Source: Diadema setosum | Lineage: Eukaryota; Echinodermata; Echinoidea; Diadematoida; Diadematidae | Direction: 5' to 3' | DNA: 64,000 nucleotides | Assembly: GCA_033980235.1 (NCBI GenBank) | Contig: CM067065.1 | Span: 25,948,836-26,012,835 of the forward strand | Shown: positions 1-11,650 of the stretch, piece by piece | Position numbering within the stretch: position 1 is the first letter of the stretch | Layout: the number at the start of each line of letters is the position of its first letter | Notes under the pieces: generated by a model | What the model was told of the DNA's origin: nothing | Databases searched by the model: none | Seen by the model: only the letters and a program-made list of their open reading frames with translations | Translations under genes and position numbers: made by a program

Positions 1-270
1 AAGTAAAATTTCGGGCCGCAACTTTTCCCGCTCTATATATATATATATATATATTTATTGTTTTACAATCATGTATTCGGTTACACAAAATATAGCGAAA
101 GAAAACTGCCGGACGGGTCCCTAGGACTCCGTTAGAAGGGGAGTCCACTGTAATTGATTTCATTTCTTTTTAAAGGGGATGGTTAGTAAACTGATCCGTG
201 GGAATCAGTGGGAATGCTGGGGGATGATTGTTCCAATCCTTGTGGGATTCATTTAAGAGTACATTATATA
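1..270. other. Non-coding flank with a short (TA)n tract
   Basis: A short alternating TA run lies at about 35-54. From about 165 the sequence resembles 15495-15600, so the repeat family described at 271-445 probably begins here. I see no coding signal. Confidence 0.5.
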
Positions 271-445
271 TCTATTGTTGTGTGAAAATTGTTTGCTTCA
301 GAATGGTTTCATATTCAAGTAATGTGCAATTTAATGTTTCCAGGTTAGCATGCTTGTACAGAGACGGGCCATTAAACTGCACATTTATAAAATTACTTGA
401 ATATGAGACCATTCTGAAGCAAATAATTTTCACACAACAATAGAT
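271..445. repeat. Foldback (inverted) repeat
   Basis: The left arm (271-336) and right arm (370-445) are near-perfect reverse complements. Both contain the string TCAGAATGGT or its complement and a TATTCAAGTAAT or ATTACTTGAATA core. The right arm has a few extra bases (a TATAAAAT-like insertion). About 35 bases separate the arms, so a single strand could fold into a long hairpin. A single-arm relative lies at about 15497-15700. The reading frames predicted here on both strands are products of the symmetry, not genes. Confidence 0.8.
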
Positions 446-1050
446 GGGTCTAGGAACACTACCCCCTGGAAAACCACTCTCCGGATAACTACCACTGGGA
501 TAATTACCCCCAGGACAATTCCCCCCTAGGGCAACTACCCGCCGGACAACTACCCCCAAGGGCAATTACCCTCCAGGGCAATTACCCCCTAGGACAACTA
601 CCCCCGGACAACTACACTCCTAGGGCAATCACCCTTCTGGGCGATTCCCCCTTAGGACAACGGTACCCCACGGATAACCACCCCCTGGATGACTACCCCT
701 GGATAACTACCCCTGCGGGATAACTACCCCCCAGATAACTACCCCCCGGATATCTACCTCCTGGATAACTACCCCCCGGATAACTACCCCCTGGATAATT
801 ACCCCCCCCCCCCCCCCCGATAGCTACCCCCTGGATAACTACCCCCCGGATAACTACACCCTGGTTAACTACCCCCGGATAACTACTCCAGGGTAACAAC
901 CCCCCGGATAACTACGCTTCGGATGACTACCCCCCGGATAACTACCCCCCTGGATAACTACCCCTCGGATAACTACCCCCTGGATAACTACCCCCCGGAT
1001 AACTACCCCCTGGATAACTATCCCGCGGATGACTACCCCCAGATAGCACT
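446..1050. repeat. GGATAACTACCCCC minisatellite
   Basis: This is a tandem array of about 14-16 bp units reading GGATAACTACCCCC, with variants GGGCAATTACCCCC and GGATGACTACCCCC, plus C-homopolymer runs (for example around 802-818). The left part (446-670) is more degenerate; 690-1040 is regular. Related arrays occur at 9226-9660 (same orientation) and 19025-19350 (opposite orientation). Open frames here are repeat translations. Confidence 0.85.
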
Positions 1051-2150
1051 ATCAAATAGTATAGATTTTCCCGGCCAATTTCGCACTTTTGTCAGTCCAT
1101 TTGATAGAAAGTTCATTCAATTTAGCAAAAATCCTCGTCACTGCAAATTCTGTCATTCAAAATTGCAAGTTGTTCGTTCAATTTAGCATTTCGATCAATG
1201 GAATTTGCACATGTGCCTTTCGAATTTGGGCATTCAATTTGGCACGTGCTCTTCAGTCGTTCAAATTCGCCAGCACTGACCGAAAAGGGTATTTCAGTCA
1301 TTCAATTTCGCTTATGGGCAGTCAAATTCCAAACATGTTCATTCAAATTAACGTCATGATATTTCTTTTTGGAAAAGGTGAGAACATTTAAGCGCGTATT
1401 TCTTTGTGACTTTTTGTTTCATCCACGCACTGAAGCAATAAAAGTATCATATTTTTGACCCTATATAACTCGAGTTTGCTGTTCTGTAACGCCCCTTTTC
1501 TTTCATACATGTCATTTTAGGCCTACATGTACCAATACCACATATTAACTTCATCTTCTTACAGTCATGACAGCACATCTTAGAGACGTGAAGACAGAAA
1601 AAGAATTATAGGAACATTAATTTTTGATGATCATAACCTTGACTTCCTAGAACTGGCCGACACACTCGGAATAAAGCGTTCAACGGCCAGATAAGTTGTG
1701 GCCACAAGCACTATCTTCGGACTTGAAGACCTAATAAGCACATTGAAAAAAAAAAAGCCAAAATCGCTAAAATGAATACGAAATTATGAAATGTAATGAC
1801 GCTTGCAAAACAATAACTATGTTAAATGAAATAAGGAAAGAACCTAAGCATAAACATGCGTGCTAAATCGAATGCAAAAGATGTTAAATTGGATGCCCAA
1901 AATGAATTCGAATGAACGAGTGCAGCATGTCCGTGATCACGTGACTATATCATTCTAAATTGAATGAACGAATAACGAAATGGTGCTTGTTTTACGAATT
2001 TCAATTGGAAAAGTGTCAATTAGAATGAGGCTAAAGGTATTTTGAATGCTCCAAAAAGGAATTTGAATGAAGAGATCATAAAATTGAAACACCGAACATC
2101 CTTCATCTAAGCTAAATTTTGCTAAATTCAATGCAGGAATTAGGAATTGG
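1051..2150. repeat. Opposed arrays of TTCAATT-like motifs
   Basis: From about 1090 to 1345 the motif CATTCAATTT or TTCAAATT recurs roughly eight times on the plus strand. From about 1780 to 2150 the complementary motif (AATTGAATGAACG, AATTCGAATGAACGA and similar) recurs. Positions 1400-1740 between them look unique. The arrangement is that of a strongly decayed inverted repeat, or two halves of one element. No coding function is supported. Confidence 0.45.
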
Positions 2151-2929
2151 ACTGACAGACGTGCGAAATTGGCCGGGAAACTATGACCTATACATTATTA
2201 CAACAAACGTGCATATAATTTTCAAAAGTGCATATAACAAATTCTTTATATGGATAATTCTAATGGACACTTACTGGAAGTGCTTCTACTGGGTCCAAGA
2301 TTAGATGGTGAGAAAAAAAATAGAACAAATTTACAAAATCAAGTTAAATGGTGTAAATATGCATCTAGAGTGCAGAGGGAGAAGGTATCTCCGTCAGCAT
2401 GGTGTATTGTTATTGATTGAATGATCTAAATTTTCTTCATTTGGATGAATCAAAATGGAAAGTTTTGAATTTTGATCTCACCTGAAGTGAATTATCATAA
2501 GACGCCTTATTTTGGACTTTTTTGAGTGGTGATTTTTATATCCGTGATATCTTATCACCGTTTGATGTGCTCAAATCCTTACACGATTTTCGTTTTTTAT
2601 ATATCTCGTTTCTAAAAATAAAAAAGAAAAGAAAAAAAAAAGGAGAGAGAAGAAAAAAGAGCTTAAATCACGCGAATTGAAATGTTTTAATTAATTTTTG
2701 ACATAATCATGGAGCTTGTCAATTCGCAAATGAAAATGAGAGAATATGATCCAGAGGAGAGACTGACTATAGATATTCATTTTGAACGAACATTTGGTGT
2801 GAAATGGTCATCGTGTTAGTCATACTTCTTGACTTTAAAAACTTTTTGCTTGTTTTGTTATAGACAATTTTTTTTTCTCACGGTTACATTCATGAATAAT
2901 TACCTTTAGACAGTGATGGGCTGGGGCAT
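2151..2929. other. AT-rich non-coding DNA
   Basis: I see only AT-rich sequence with an A-rich patch near 2610-2660. There is no frame, repeat or RNA gene I can support. Confidence 0.5.
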
Positions 2930-3177
2930 AGATTTTTTCGGACTGATTTCCATACATTGATCCGGAAATTATAGGGGTTGATTTGCTATTCGCAGCTGTC
3001 GTCAGTCAGCTCTGATGCGTTGCGTTGCGTCCAAACGTTTGTGTGTTTTGTTTTGTGTTGTGTGTATTGTAATGTTTTCGTCACAGTACAGTCTTTATTG
3101 TGTCGTTACTGTTTGTGTACATAAAATGAAAACTTCCACAGGTTGTTCCTCTTTTCTTTCCTTCATTCTTTTCGTAC

Positions 3178-3650
3178 ATGATGCAGGATAACGTTACGTT
3201 TATTTCAATGAATTGTCGCGGCCTAGGAGATAGTCGCAAAAGACAAGATGTTTTGTTGTATTTAAAAGCTAAGCAATACTGTATTCAGGATACATACTTT
3301 TCTCGGGAAATAGAGACCGATATACGCAGGGAATGTGAAGGTAAATGTTTTTTCTCTTTCAACACGTCCAACTCAAGAGGAGTATCAATTATTTTTTAAG
3401 AACGCTGTCCCAGTAAATATAAATGAATTTAAAGTAGATAATGCAGGGACCTTTGTGGTTTTAGATGTAACTCTGTACGAATATAATATTACTATCGCGT
3501 CGTTGTATGGGCCAAATACAGACAACCCAACATTTTTTTTTTTTTTTTTTGCAGATCTTCAACAAATTATACTAGATTTTGAGAATCCACATGTTATTGT
3601 TTGGTGGAGACTGGAATTTAGTACAAGATTGAAACCTTGATACAAATAAC
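3178..3650 (+). pseudogene. LINE endonuclease domain (APE type), frameshifted
   Basis: The frame from 3178 begins with SMNCRGLGD, the typical N-terminal motif of LINE apurinic-like endonucleases (here N before the RG turn). An overlapping frame from about 3390 continues with FVVLDVTLYEYNITIASLYGPN, the middle of the same domain, so a frameshift lies near 3395. A second frameshift near 3600 moves the expected GGDWN motif out of frame: it can be read from 3602 in another frame as GGDWNL. The coding sequence also carries a run of about 18 T at 3533-3550. The protein is not functional. Confidence 0.7.
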
Positions 3651-4210
3651 TATTTGCATGTTAATAACCCGCGAGCAAAACAACAAGTAAATAACATGAA
3701 AGATGAATTAGATTTATGCGAGCCTTGGAGAATTAGATTTCCAGATAAAAAATATATACATGGCGACAACCTACCCCTTTTAAACAGAGTAGATTAGATT
3801 TCTTTTTGATATCTTCAGAACTTCTTTCATTAGTGCATAAGGTTGATATTCTTTCATGTTATCGAACAGATCATTCTTTAATTCTTTTAAGTCTCAGTTT
3901 GAATCAGTTACAACGAGGCCCTGGCTTTTGGAAATTTAATATTTTTTTGTTAAAAAACGAAGGTTTTGTTTCACAAATTAAGAAAAAAATAAATGATACT
4001 ATTCTGTTTTATGCAAAAGACGGAGTACAGTTTGATCAAAATGATTGCATAGTGGGTGATTGTTAATTCATCGTAAATGATCAGTTATTTTTTGAAACTT
4101 TAATGATGATAATACGGGGAGAAGCAATATCATATGCTTCTTTTGCTAAAAAACAAAGTGTGAACAGGGAAAAGGATTTAGAAAAGAAAATTGAAGAGTA
4201 AGAAAGAAAA

Positions 4211-5345
4211 TTGATAATTTTAAATGATAAGAATTTTATATTAAAGGAAATTGATAAATTGAAATTAGAATTGGAAGCTTTCCGTTTAAAAACAAATGAA
4301 GGAATTGCGATTAGATCTCGGATAAAGTGGATGGAGTTTGGAGAAAAACCTTCTAAATTCTTTTTAAATTTGGAAAAGCAAAATAATATCAATAAAGAAA
4401 TACGTCAGTTATTGACTGAAAATGGTGATATTTTAGATAGACAAAATGACATACTTAAGGAAGTGTTTGATTTTTACTCTAATCTTTATGCAGAAAAAGA
4501 AACTAACGAAATTAACTTGGAAATGTTATTAAATCATCCTGACATTCCTAAGTTGTCTTCACAATTGTCCTCTTTATTGGAAGGTCCACTTAGTGTTGAT
4601 GAGGTCTATTCCACTTTAAAACTCATGAAAATCAATAAATCTCCCGGACAGGATGGTTTTACTGTAGAATTTTATCGTTACTTTTGGGAAGATATTAAAT
4701 ATTTTCTGGTAAGATCACTGAATTATGCGTATTTCTCAGGACAATTGTCAAACTCACAAAAAATGGGAATAATAACTTAGATTCCTAAAAAAAAAAAAAA
4801 AAAAAATGGCGCCCGATCACTTTACTGAATGTAGTTTACAAATTGGCATCCGGTTGTATTGCAAATAGACTCAAGGGCGTTTTGTCTTTTTTAATACATA
4901 AAAATCAAACAGGATTTTTGAGTGGTCGCTTCATTGGCGAAAATATACGTTTATTATATGACACGCTACTTTATACTGAATTAAATGATATAGCAGGCAT
5001 GCTTCTTCTTGTCGATTTCGAAAAAGCTTTCGATTCCGTATCGCATACTTTTCTATTCAAGGTCCTGGATTTTTTTTTCACTTCTGTCCATCTGTAAAGA
5101 AATGGATCAAATTATTTAATGCAAATGCATCCTCTTGTGTATTAGTTAACGGATACTGTACAGATAGATTTGAAATAGGACGAGGGTGTTCGTCAGTGAG
5201 ATCCTTTGTCCCCCTACCTCTTTTTGTTAGTGAAATACTTGGTATCCTAATACGACACTCGGATTCTTTAGTTGGATTGCATATGAATGGGAAATCGCTT
5301 AAACTTTTGCAATATGCAGATGATACCCTTTTGACACTCAACGGT
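4211..5345 (+). pseudogene. LINE reverse transcriptase, N-terminal and palm part, broken
   Basis: The frame 4211-4780 carries a coiled-coil-like linker, then SPGQDGFTVEFY, the fingers motif of LINE reverse transcriptases. It stops at an A-homopolymer (4790-4807). The next frame (4843-5097) carries GFLSGRFIGENI and LLVDFEKAFDSV, the latter holding the first catalytic Asp (motif A). Around 5290-5345 another frame gives LLQYADDTLLTL, the catalytic YADD motif. The GxPQGD-type motif expected before it is degraded near 5180-5210. Three or more frameshifts separate these blocks. Confidence 0.8.
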
Positions 5346-5349
5346 TCCT

Positions 5350-5748
5350 TTGTGTGAGAGAGTGTTCCTTTTACAAAAGAAAGCTCTCCGTGTTATCTGT
5401 TATTCCCCTGTGCGTTCTCATACAAATATGTTGTTTGCCTCCAACAACCTCTTAAAAATTACAGATTTGTTTTTGTTTAATTTAGGGCAATTTATGTACA
5501 AGTATTGTAATAACTTGCTCCCGTCTATTTTTGATTCTATGTTCCTCAAAAATCAATCATTTCATGAATATCCCACTAGGCGTTCCAATGAATTTCATTT
5601 ACCTCTTTTGAGAACGATTTTGGCCAAAAACACACTTATTTATGTAGGCCCAAATTATTGGAATTCTTTGAATCATCACATAAAAAACGCTCCATCCATA
5701 TATTCTTTTAAGAGGAGACTGAAATCTTTTTTTATTGCAATCGCATGA
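5350..5748 (+). pseudogene. C-terminal 132 residues of a LINE reverse transcriptase
   Basis: The open frame contains QKKALRVICYS, then a run of LF-rich helices, and ends WNSLNHHIKNAP followed by FKRRLKSFF. The order 'QKrAlRii ... WNsLp ... FKrrLK' is the usual C-terminal tail of CR1/Jockey-group LINE proteins. No polymerase motif is present, so this is a 5'-truncated remnant. The frame is intact to its stop, which suggests a fairly young insertion. It is in the same orientation as the host LINE. Confidence 0.7.
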
Positions 5749-5900
5749 ATCTACAATACCAAATTAACCATTTGGCCTTCTTTCTTACATACTGACCTGC
5801 TCACTTTGTCCCCTCTTCGTAGAATTAATGGTATTTTTTTTTTTTGATGTTCGCAATGATGTCATCTATGCCTATTCGTAGATTTAATGGTATTTTTTTT

Positions 5901-6172
5901 TCCTGGATGTTCGCAATGTTCTCATCTATGCCATTTTGCCCATAGCGTCTTGAAGTTGACTTTCCGTATGTTACTCCTGTTCATATACGTCCCTCTATTT
6001 TCTATTTCCTTGTCTTTTCTTCAGGTATTTTTTTTTTCCTGGATGTTCACAATGTTCTCATCTATGCCATTTTGCCCATAGCGTCTTGAAGTTGACTTTC
6101 CGTATGTTACTCCTGTTCATATACGTCCCTTTATTTTCTATTTCCTTGTCTTTTCTTCAGGCGTCAAAATAT
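5901..6172 (+). repeat. 136-bp tandem duplication in a LINE 3' UTR
   Basis: The block starting TCCTGGATGTTC at 5901 is repeated almost perfectly from 6037. Both copies run through CCATTTTGCCCATAGCGTC and end at a TCTTCAGG string. A shorter, more divergent partial copy of the start precedes them (about 5840-5890). Each copy begins after a T-homopolymer, which could have promoted slippage. Confidence 0.8.
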
Positions 6173-6773
6173 TACTTTTTCCCCACAACTATCTTTTGTT
6201 TCTCTTGGCATGCTTCTGCCGAAGATCGCTGTTTCTGTTTCTGTTGTTCTGTTTCTGTTTCTGTTGTGCATTCTTGTCTGCTATTTTGTCTTCAGTTTGT
6301 CAGTCTTGTCCATCCCGTTTTGTCCTGTACAACCTTTTCTTCAGTAGTTATCTTGTTGTCTAGTCCTGTTTCATGTTTGTTCACATCTATGAAAGTGTAT
6401 ATCTGGTAATTAACTAATTTTCAGCGGGCTTCCAGACTTCTTCCTCTTTGTTATTTTTTTGTATCTAAGATGATTCAGTTTATCTTTCCATCGATGTTCT
6501 TTTTCAGAGGGGCCCACACACTACAAGCTCTGTCTTTTTAGTGGGTCCCTCCATTTTTCGCACTTTATGCAACGGTATACATGTACTTCACTTTGATCAC
6601 TTCTGTTTCTTTTGTACTATACTATGTATGACTACTATAATAGGTCCTCAAGTGTTGTACAGTCTTTTCACTTCTCTATGTTCTATTTACCTCATTCTCT
6701 GTTACCTAAAGAAGTGAAACATATGTTTTGTCGAAAAATGAAATAAACTTTGAATTTGAAATTTGAATTTGAA

Positions 6774-8092
6774 CCCAGGATTTACAAAGTGCGCTTTCAA
6801 TACTTAATGAATTTGCAAATGATGTCCAACCTCAAAATTAATGTAAATAAAACTCAAGTAATATGGATTGGGAAGAACAGAACTTTCAAAAAAGAGATTT
6901 TACACGAGTACAAATTAAACTGGATATCTGAAGGATATTTCAGGTACCTGGGCATAGACTTTTCAGTTAAATTATCTGAAATGGTTGATCATAATTATCA
7001 AGAAAAGGTTAAAGAGATAAAACGTCAGAGAGCGATATGGCTGAAAAGAACATTGACTCCCTTAGGGAGAGTAATGATAGTAAAATCCTTATTGATACCC
7101 AAACTGAATTGTTTGCTTTTATCTTTTCCAGAACCAAAATTAGAAATTATGAACGATGTTAACCGATCTTTTTATAAATTTATATGGCACGATAAACCTG
7201 ATAAAATAAGTATATAGGAAACAAATGTGCCAATTATACAGTGATGGTGGGGTTAAAATGACAGATATTTTTATACATTCTAAATCACTCAGAATATCAT
7301 GGATAAGAAGATTCTTTTGTTATCCAAGTAAACGAAAATCTCACTTTACATATGTTCCAATCATTCTTGCCTCCATCATACACATCTCTCCACTTATTCA
7401 TGGGGGCTGAACATTACAAAGAATTAGCCATTTCAATGCGCAACTTATTTTGGAAAGAGGTATTATTAGCCTATTCAGATCTAACTCAGTCCATTGTAGA
7501 TAATATCGCATGTCAACCCCTTTGGAACAATCCTAGAATACAAGTTAATAATAATGTAATTTATTTTAAGTCATGGTGTGCTAAGGGGGTACGTTTTGTT
7601 AACGATGTTCTAGAAACAGATGGAAAATTTCTTTCATATTTTGATTTTCAACGTAAATACAATGTACAAGTAAACTTTCCTCAATATTATGGTTTGTGTA
7701 ATGCTATTCGATTTGGTTATAATAAAAATGTCATACCTAAGATCATGGAACCTACATGTATTATCCCTGAAACATTGTTTTTAATACTGAAAGGGAAAAA
7801 AGGTTGTGCACATATCTACCAGGCTTTCTTGAAACATAAGATAAAGGTATGTAAAAGTCTTATAAAATGGAAACAGGAGTTTGATTTTGACAATATCATT
7901 TGGAGTTTTTATTACCAAATTCCCTTTTATTCAACTGTCGATATAAACATGAGATGGTTTCAGTTCAAGATGCTAAATAGAATTCTTTATATGAAAGACG
8001 CTTTATTGAGATTTAAATTAGTAACAGATAACTTATGCACTTTTTGTAATAACAGCGAAGAAACAATTATGCATATATTTTGTTCTTGTATA
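6774..8092 (+). pseudogene. LINE reverse transcriptase C-terminal part (resumed)
   Basis: Frames 6750-7217, 7225-7410 and 7352-8101 form a continuous LINE C-terminus with small frameshifts. They include NVNKTQVIWIGK (thumb), YFRYLGIDFS (the conserved YLG turn), RAIWLKRTLTPLGRVMIVKSLL, FYKFIWHDKP and a terminal Cys motif CTFCNNSEETIMHIFCSC. This order is typical of L1/Tx1-type elements. The final frame runs directly into the MITE at 8093, where it meets a stop, and continues after it at about 8340 (another frame, to about 8640). Confidence 0.75.
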
Positions 8093-8335
8093 CACTCTTG
8101 AAACATCCGAATCAGAACTGACCCGGAACTGGGTCCGTTGGAGTCACACAACGTTCCGGGTCAGAAATGACAAGGAATGGGGTCAGATGTGACCCATTCA
8201 GAGTCATGCATTGGTTCAGGGTGACCCCATTCGGGGTCTTCATGACCAAATTCCAAGTCATTTCTGACCCAGAACGGTGTGTGACCCCAACGGACCCAGT
8301 TCCGGGTCAGTTCTGACTCGGATTTTTTAAGAGTG
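8093..8335. mobile_element. Palindromic 243-bp MITE with TA target site
   Basis: The termini are CACTCTTGAAACATCCGA and the reverse complement of TCGGATTTTTTAAGAGTG. The inverted similarity continues inward for about 60 bases through CTGACCCGGAACTGGGTCCG, and the core repeats GGGTCA-type words. TA dinucleotides flank both sides (8091-8092 and 8336-8337), as expected for Tc1/mariner-like insertion. It lies inside LINE coding sequence. It has no open frame, so it is non-autonomous. Confidence 0.85.
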
Positions 8336-8882
8336 TATATTCAAACGAAATATGGTCAAAAATTGAGCTTTGGCTGTCCCGTAATGCTATTCATATTAAG
8401 CTTACAAATCAAAATAAATTATTTGGTTTTTATGGACGTAATAACAGTGTCCTCAATTGTATTATGATTATAGTAAGGAAAGGAACTTTTACATCCAAAT
8501 GCAAAAATTGTTTGCCAGTTTTTGAACAAATCATGTCAGCGATAAAAAGTTATTATGATATGGAAAAGTATAAATGTAAAACAAATCTGAAAGAAAAGAA
8601 ATTTATGAAACAGTGGTTACATTTTACTAAATGTTTCTGATTGTGTTTTCTTATGAAATGATTTGTCAGGTAATTTTCTGACACTTTGAAAAGAATTTGC
8701 AATTTATAATTGATTTTTGTAACTGTTTGCTGTTCTTATTGTATTTAGAATGGCCAAGAATATCATGTGTTAATCTGCATGTACATACATATCTCTTTTT
8801 GTATATATTTGTGTGTATGATATTATTTAATAAAGGAACCCTGTGGAAGGGGAAAAGCAAAATATTACAACAACAAAAAAAG

Positions 8883-9225
8883 CAGTGAATTCAAATACAA
8901 ATACAACTTAAACAATCACAGAATATTACCGATGCCTCACCCTAACCTGATGGTGTTAGCTCATCCAGCAAAACTGGTGATTGGATTTATGTTCTTTCAA
9001 AAAAAAAAAAAAAAATGTGTTATTGAAGTACCACGGCAACACATTGCCCACCGATGATCAAAGATTATGTTCAGCTCATTTAGGATTGATTATCCGTACC
9101 AAAATCTCAATGCAGAAACCTGACCAATGGAGTGAGCAAAACACTGGGAACATATTTTCTTTTCTAAAAAATACTGTTTCCGTGACAACACATTGTCTAA
9201 CACCGACAAATGACGAAGGTTGCAC
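8883..9225. other. Non-coding spacer
   Basis: I see unique-looking sequence with one A-homopolymer (9000-9015). There is no supported feature. Confidence 0.5.
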
Positions 9226-9660
9226 TACAATCGGGATAACTACTACCCGCATTAGAAACCCTGGTATAACAACTACTACCCGGTAATTAATACTACCCTG
9301 ATGGGGAATTACCACTGCAATCTTTAACTTTCCCAGTGGAATTACCCTCCAGGGCAATCTCAGGGCTAGCCTCGAACAACTTACCTCCAGGGCTATTCCC
9401 CATAGGGCAAGTATTTCCCCCCTCCCCCGACAACAACTCCCCCCCCCCCCGATAAATACCACCAGGACAATATCCCCAGGGCAATTACCCACCAGATAAA
9501 CATCAACCGGGTGATTACTCCCTATAGGGCTCTCCCACCAATCTTGATAGCCTACAACTACCTCCGGATATCAAACTTCTTACCCTCCAGGCCAATTCAC
9601 CAGGACAATTTCCCATCGGGCACCCCCGAACCCACGGCCCAAGACAACTACTCAGAGGCA
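9226..9660. repeat. Degenerate GGGCAATTACC / GGATAACTACC minisatellite
   Basis: Short units such as GGATAACTACTACCC, GGGCAATTACC and GGACAATATCCCC recur with C-runs. It is the same family as 446-1050 in the same orientation, but much more diverged. Predicted proteins rich in Gly/Pro on either strand are repeat translations. Confidence 0.7.
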
Positions 9661-10289
9661 GTTCTGCCTGGGATGAAAGGTCATGGGGTAGCCGCAATAT
9701 TCCATAATTATGTCTAGTTATAGGCCCACATATATTACATTTATTTAATAAATTAATGAATATATTACTGTATCTATTTGGACAATGCTTATCATTGCCT
9801 CCAGATGCGTCTAGGAGAATTTCGATGCGATTTTCTGTTTATACCGTAGCACTCATTTCAGTATTGCCCTGCTGCATCATTTTGCATTAACCACTATAGA
9901 TTAAAGCTAACACAGAACTTTGTTTCAATTTAGAATTGCCCTTTTCTAAAATTAGGCCACAAACAATCACCTCTCCGCCAATTAATTTGCCACAAGAAAA
10001 TTACCCCTCCCATTTTTTTTTTTATTTCTAACATCGTTTGTTATTTTAGTCGAAAAACTCATATTCTGTGAACAGCGAAAAATAACGGGAATCAACGAAG
10101 TCTTAGCAATCAGAGTGATTAATTCTCCATTTCTTTGTAATGATTTCAATATTCCCGAGACGCATGCGAGCCGATAGTACATTAACCACCTGTGGTTGTC
10201 CATTTGCTTGATTGCTTGTTTCCTTGTTTGCTTTGCGGCCGTGCTGGTCATCCATGGCTAACGCTCAGAGATCCCCATTTCTTTTTTCC
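9661..10289. other. Non-coding spacer
   Basis: There is no convincing exon, repeat or RNA gene. A minus-strand frame of 89 codons (9982-10251) has no recognisable motif and no supporting context. Confidence 0.5.
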
Positions 10290-10292
10290 GTC

Positions 10293-10324
<32 letters not shown>

Positions 10325-10463
10325 GTGGCTACTTGTATAGCGCATAGGTCCACTTTTCAGTGCTCATGGCGCTTCGAAAATGAAAAAAATATATATTTAC
10401 ATGCATATACATATTCAAACATTTCAAGAAAGAAAAAAATGGTAAACAAAAGCAAATGTACAC

Positions 10464-11622
10464 TGTTACGACCAAAATCACTCTGAGAATGATCGCACAA
10501 AAGAAACAATCAACTAATGTTCAGGCGGTTTATTAACAGCGATGTTGTGGGTACAGACTCGTAATCGGTTTTCACATCAGTACAATAATGATCAATAGAA
10601 ACAATTATAAATCGGTAATAGAATCACTTACGTATTATGTTATCAAGTAGTCCTTTGAAAATGTTCAGATACGATGTTCGATGCACCGATGAATGATCCT
10701 TGACGCACCGATGAATGATTCCTCCGACGTAACTCCAAAGGCACAGGTTGCAGTAATCCACTGTATAAATCCGGGGTAAAATCCACGATAGATGTGTCCC
10801 CGGCGAAACGTGCAGAATCCAAATGTTATGACGACCACGTCCAGTTGATGCGTTGAATGATAGTTCACTTTATAATGTCCAGCAAGGAATCCAGCCCGTC
10901 ACAGCTTTGCCGTAATAATGTCCGTTGTCACTAAAATATGGAGTCTATCTCCAACGTAGGCAAATTAATTCTCCGCAGGCAAAATGTCTTCCAGGCCTTA
11001 TCTCCACAAACACAGTTTGTATAGCAGGTCAGCAGGTAACACAGGACTGACTATAACAAGTCGCTTCAGAGCCAGAAGTGACATAACTCTCAGAGCAGAG
11101 GTGTTGGGTACTCTGCCTACCTCAGAATTTCTCCTGCTTATATACTATCCATTCACCCCTTTCTAGTACATTCTGTAATTTTCTCCAACCTGGGGCTACA
11201 TACCTGAACATACTAGCAAGTCCAAATTCCAGGAATCCTGGATGACTCACTTCCTAATATGTGCATAACATCATTGCCAAAATTAACTACCAATCACATT
11301 GGGCTACAAGGGCAGTCTGTGCCTCACTCAGCCAGCACTTCCCAGAATTTTCTGGAATGGGTTAAATCATTCTAGATTGAGTGAGCTATAATGTATTTCC
11401 TGTCAGATGCATACATGTACTGTAGCTACATTGTATACCATGTAGAAAATTCTCCACTGATCTGGTCAGCCTGTATGTACTATAGGGATATCTAATATCA
11501 TATAGAAGGTTCTACATTAATCTGGTCACCCTGTGTACATACAATGTACACATTAAAACAACCATGCACACAGCCTTGATACATTAAACATGTACATAAC
11601 TACTTGTGTGTACATTTGTGAC
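10464..11622 (+). mobile_element. Solo LTR, 1159 bp
   Basis: The segment begins TGTTACGACCAAAATCACTC and ends CATTTGTGACA, giving TG...CA ends with a short TGTYAC inverted repeat. ACAC flanks both sides (10460-10463 and 11623-11626), giving a 4-bp target duplication. It interrupts the 3' UTR of LINE copy 1 relative to copy 2, which independently marks it as an insertion. No internal retrotransposon genes are present. A truncated relative in the opposite orientation lies at about 29735-30597. Superfamily is unknown; the strand is nominal. Confidence 0.8.
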
Positions 11623-11650
11623 AACACCAAATAAAGAATACAACATAATA

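Larger units (their letters stand above)
5349..6773 (+). mobile_element. 5'-truncated LINE of a second family inserted in the first LINE
   Basis: The host LINE reading breaks just after LLTLNG (about 5348) and resumes at 6774-6780 with DLQSALSILNEF. Between these points lies the C-terminus of a different non-LTR reverse transcriptase (5350-5748), a T-rich 3' UTR with a 136-bp tandem duplication, and a 3' end of AAATAAACTTTGAATTTGAA type (6740-6773). This is the form expected of target-primed insertion of a 5'-truncated element. Its clade is uncertain (CR1/Jockey group). Confidence 0.75.
2930..8882 (+). mobile_element. L1/Tx1-like LINE, decayed and interrupted
   Basis: Successive blocks in one orientation give an APE-type endonuclease (3178-3640), a reverse transcriptase (4211-5345), and a C-terminal region (6774-8640) with an ADD-type active site and a terminal Cys motif (CTFC, CSC). 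The 3' end is A-rich, near 8845-8882. The element is broken by an inserted LINE fragment (about 5349-6773) and by a MITE (8093-8335). Removing these would restore collinearity but not an open frame, since several frameshifts and stops remain. The 5' limit is a guess: GC-richer leader-like sequence begins around 2930. The clade is inferred from the SPGQDGF and GFLSGRFIGENI style motifs, which resemble L1/Tx1. Confidence 0.75.
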
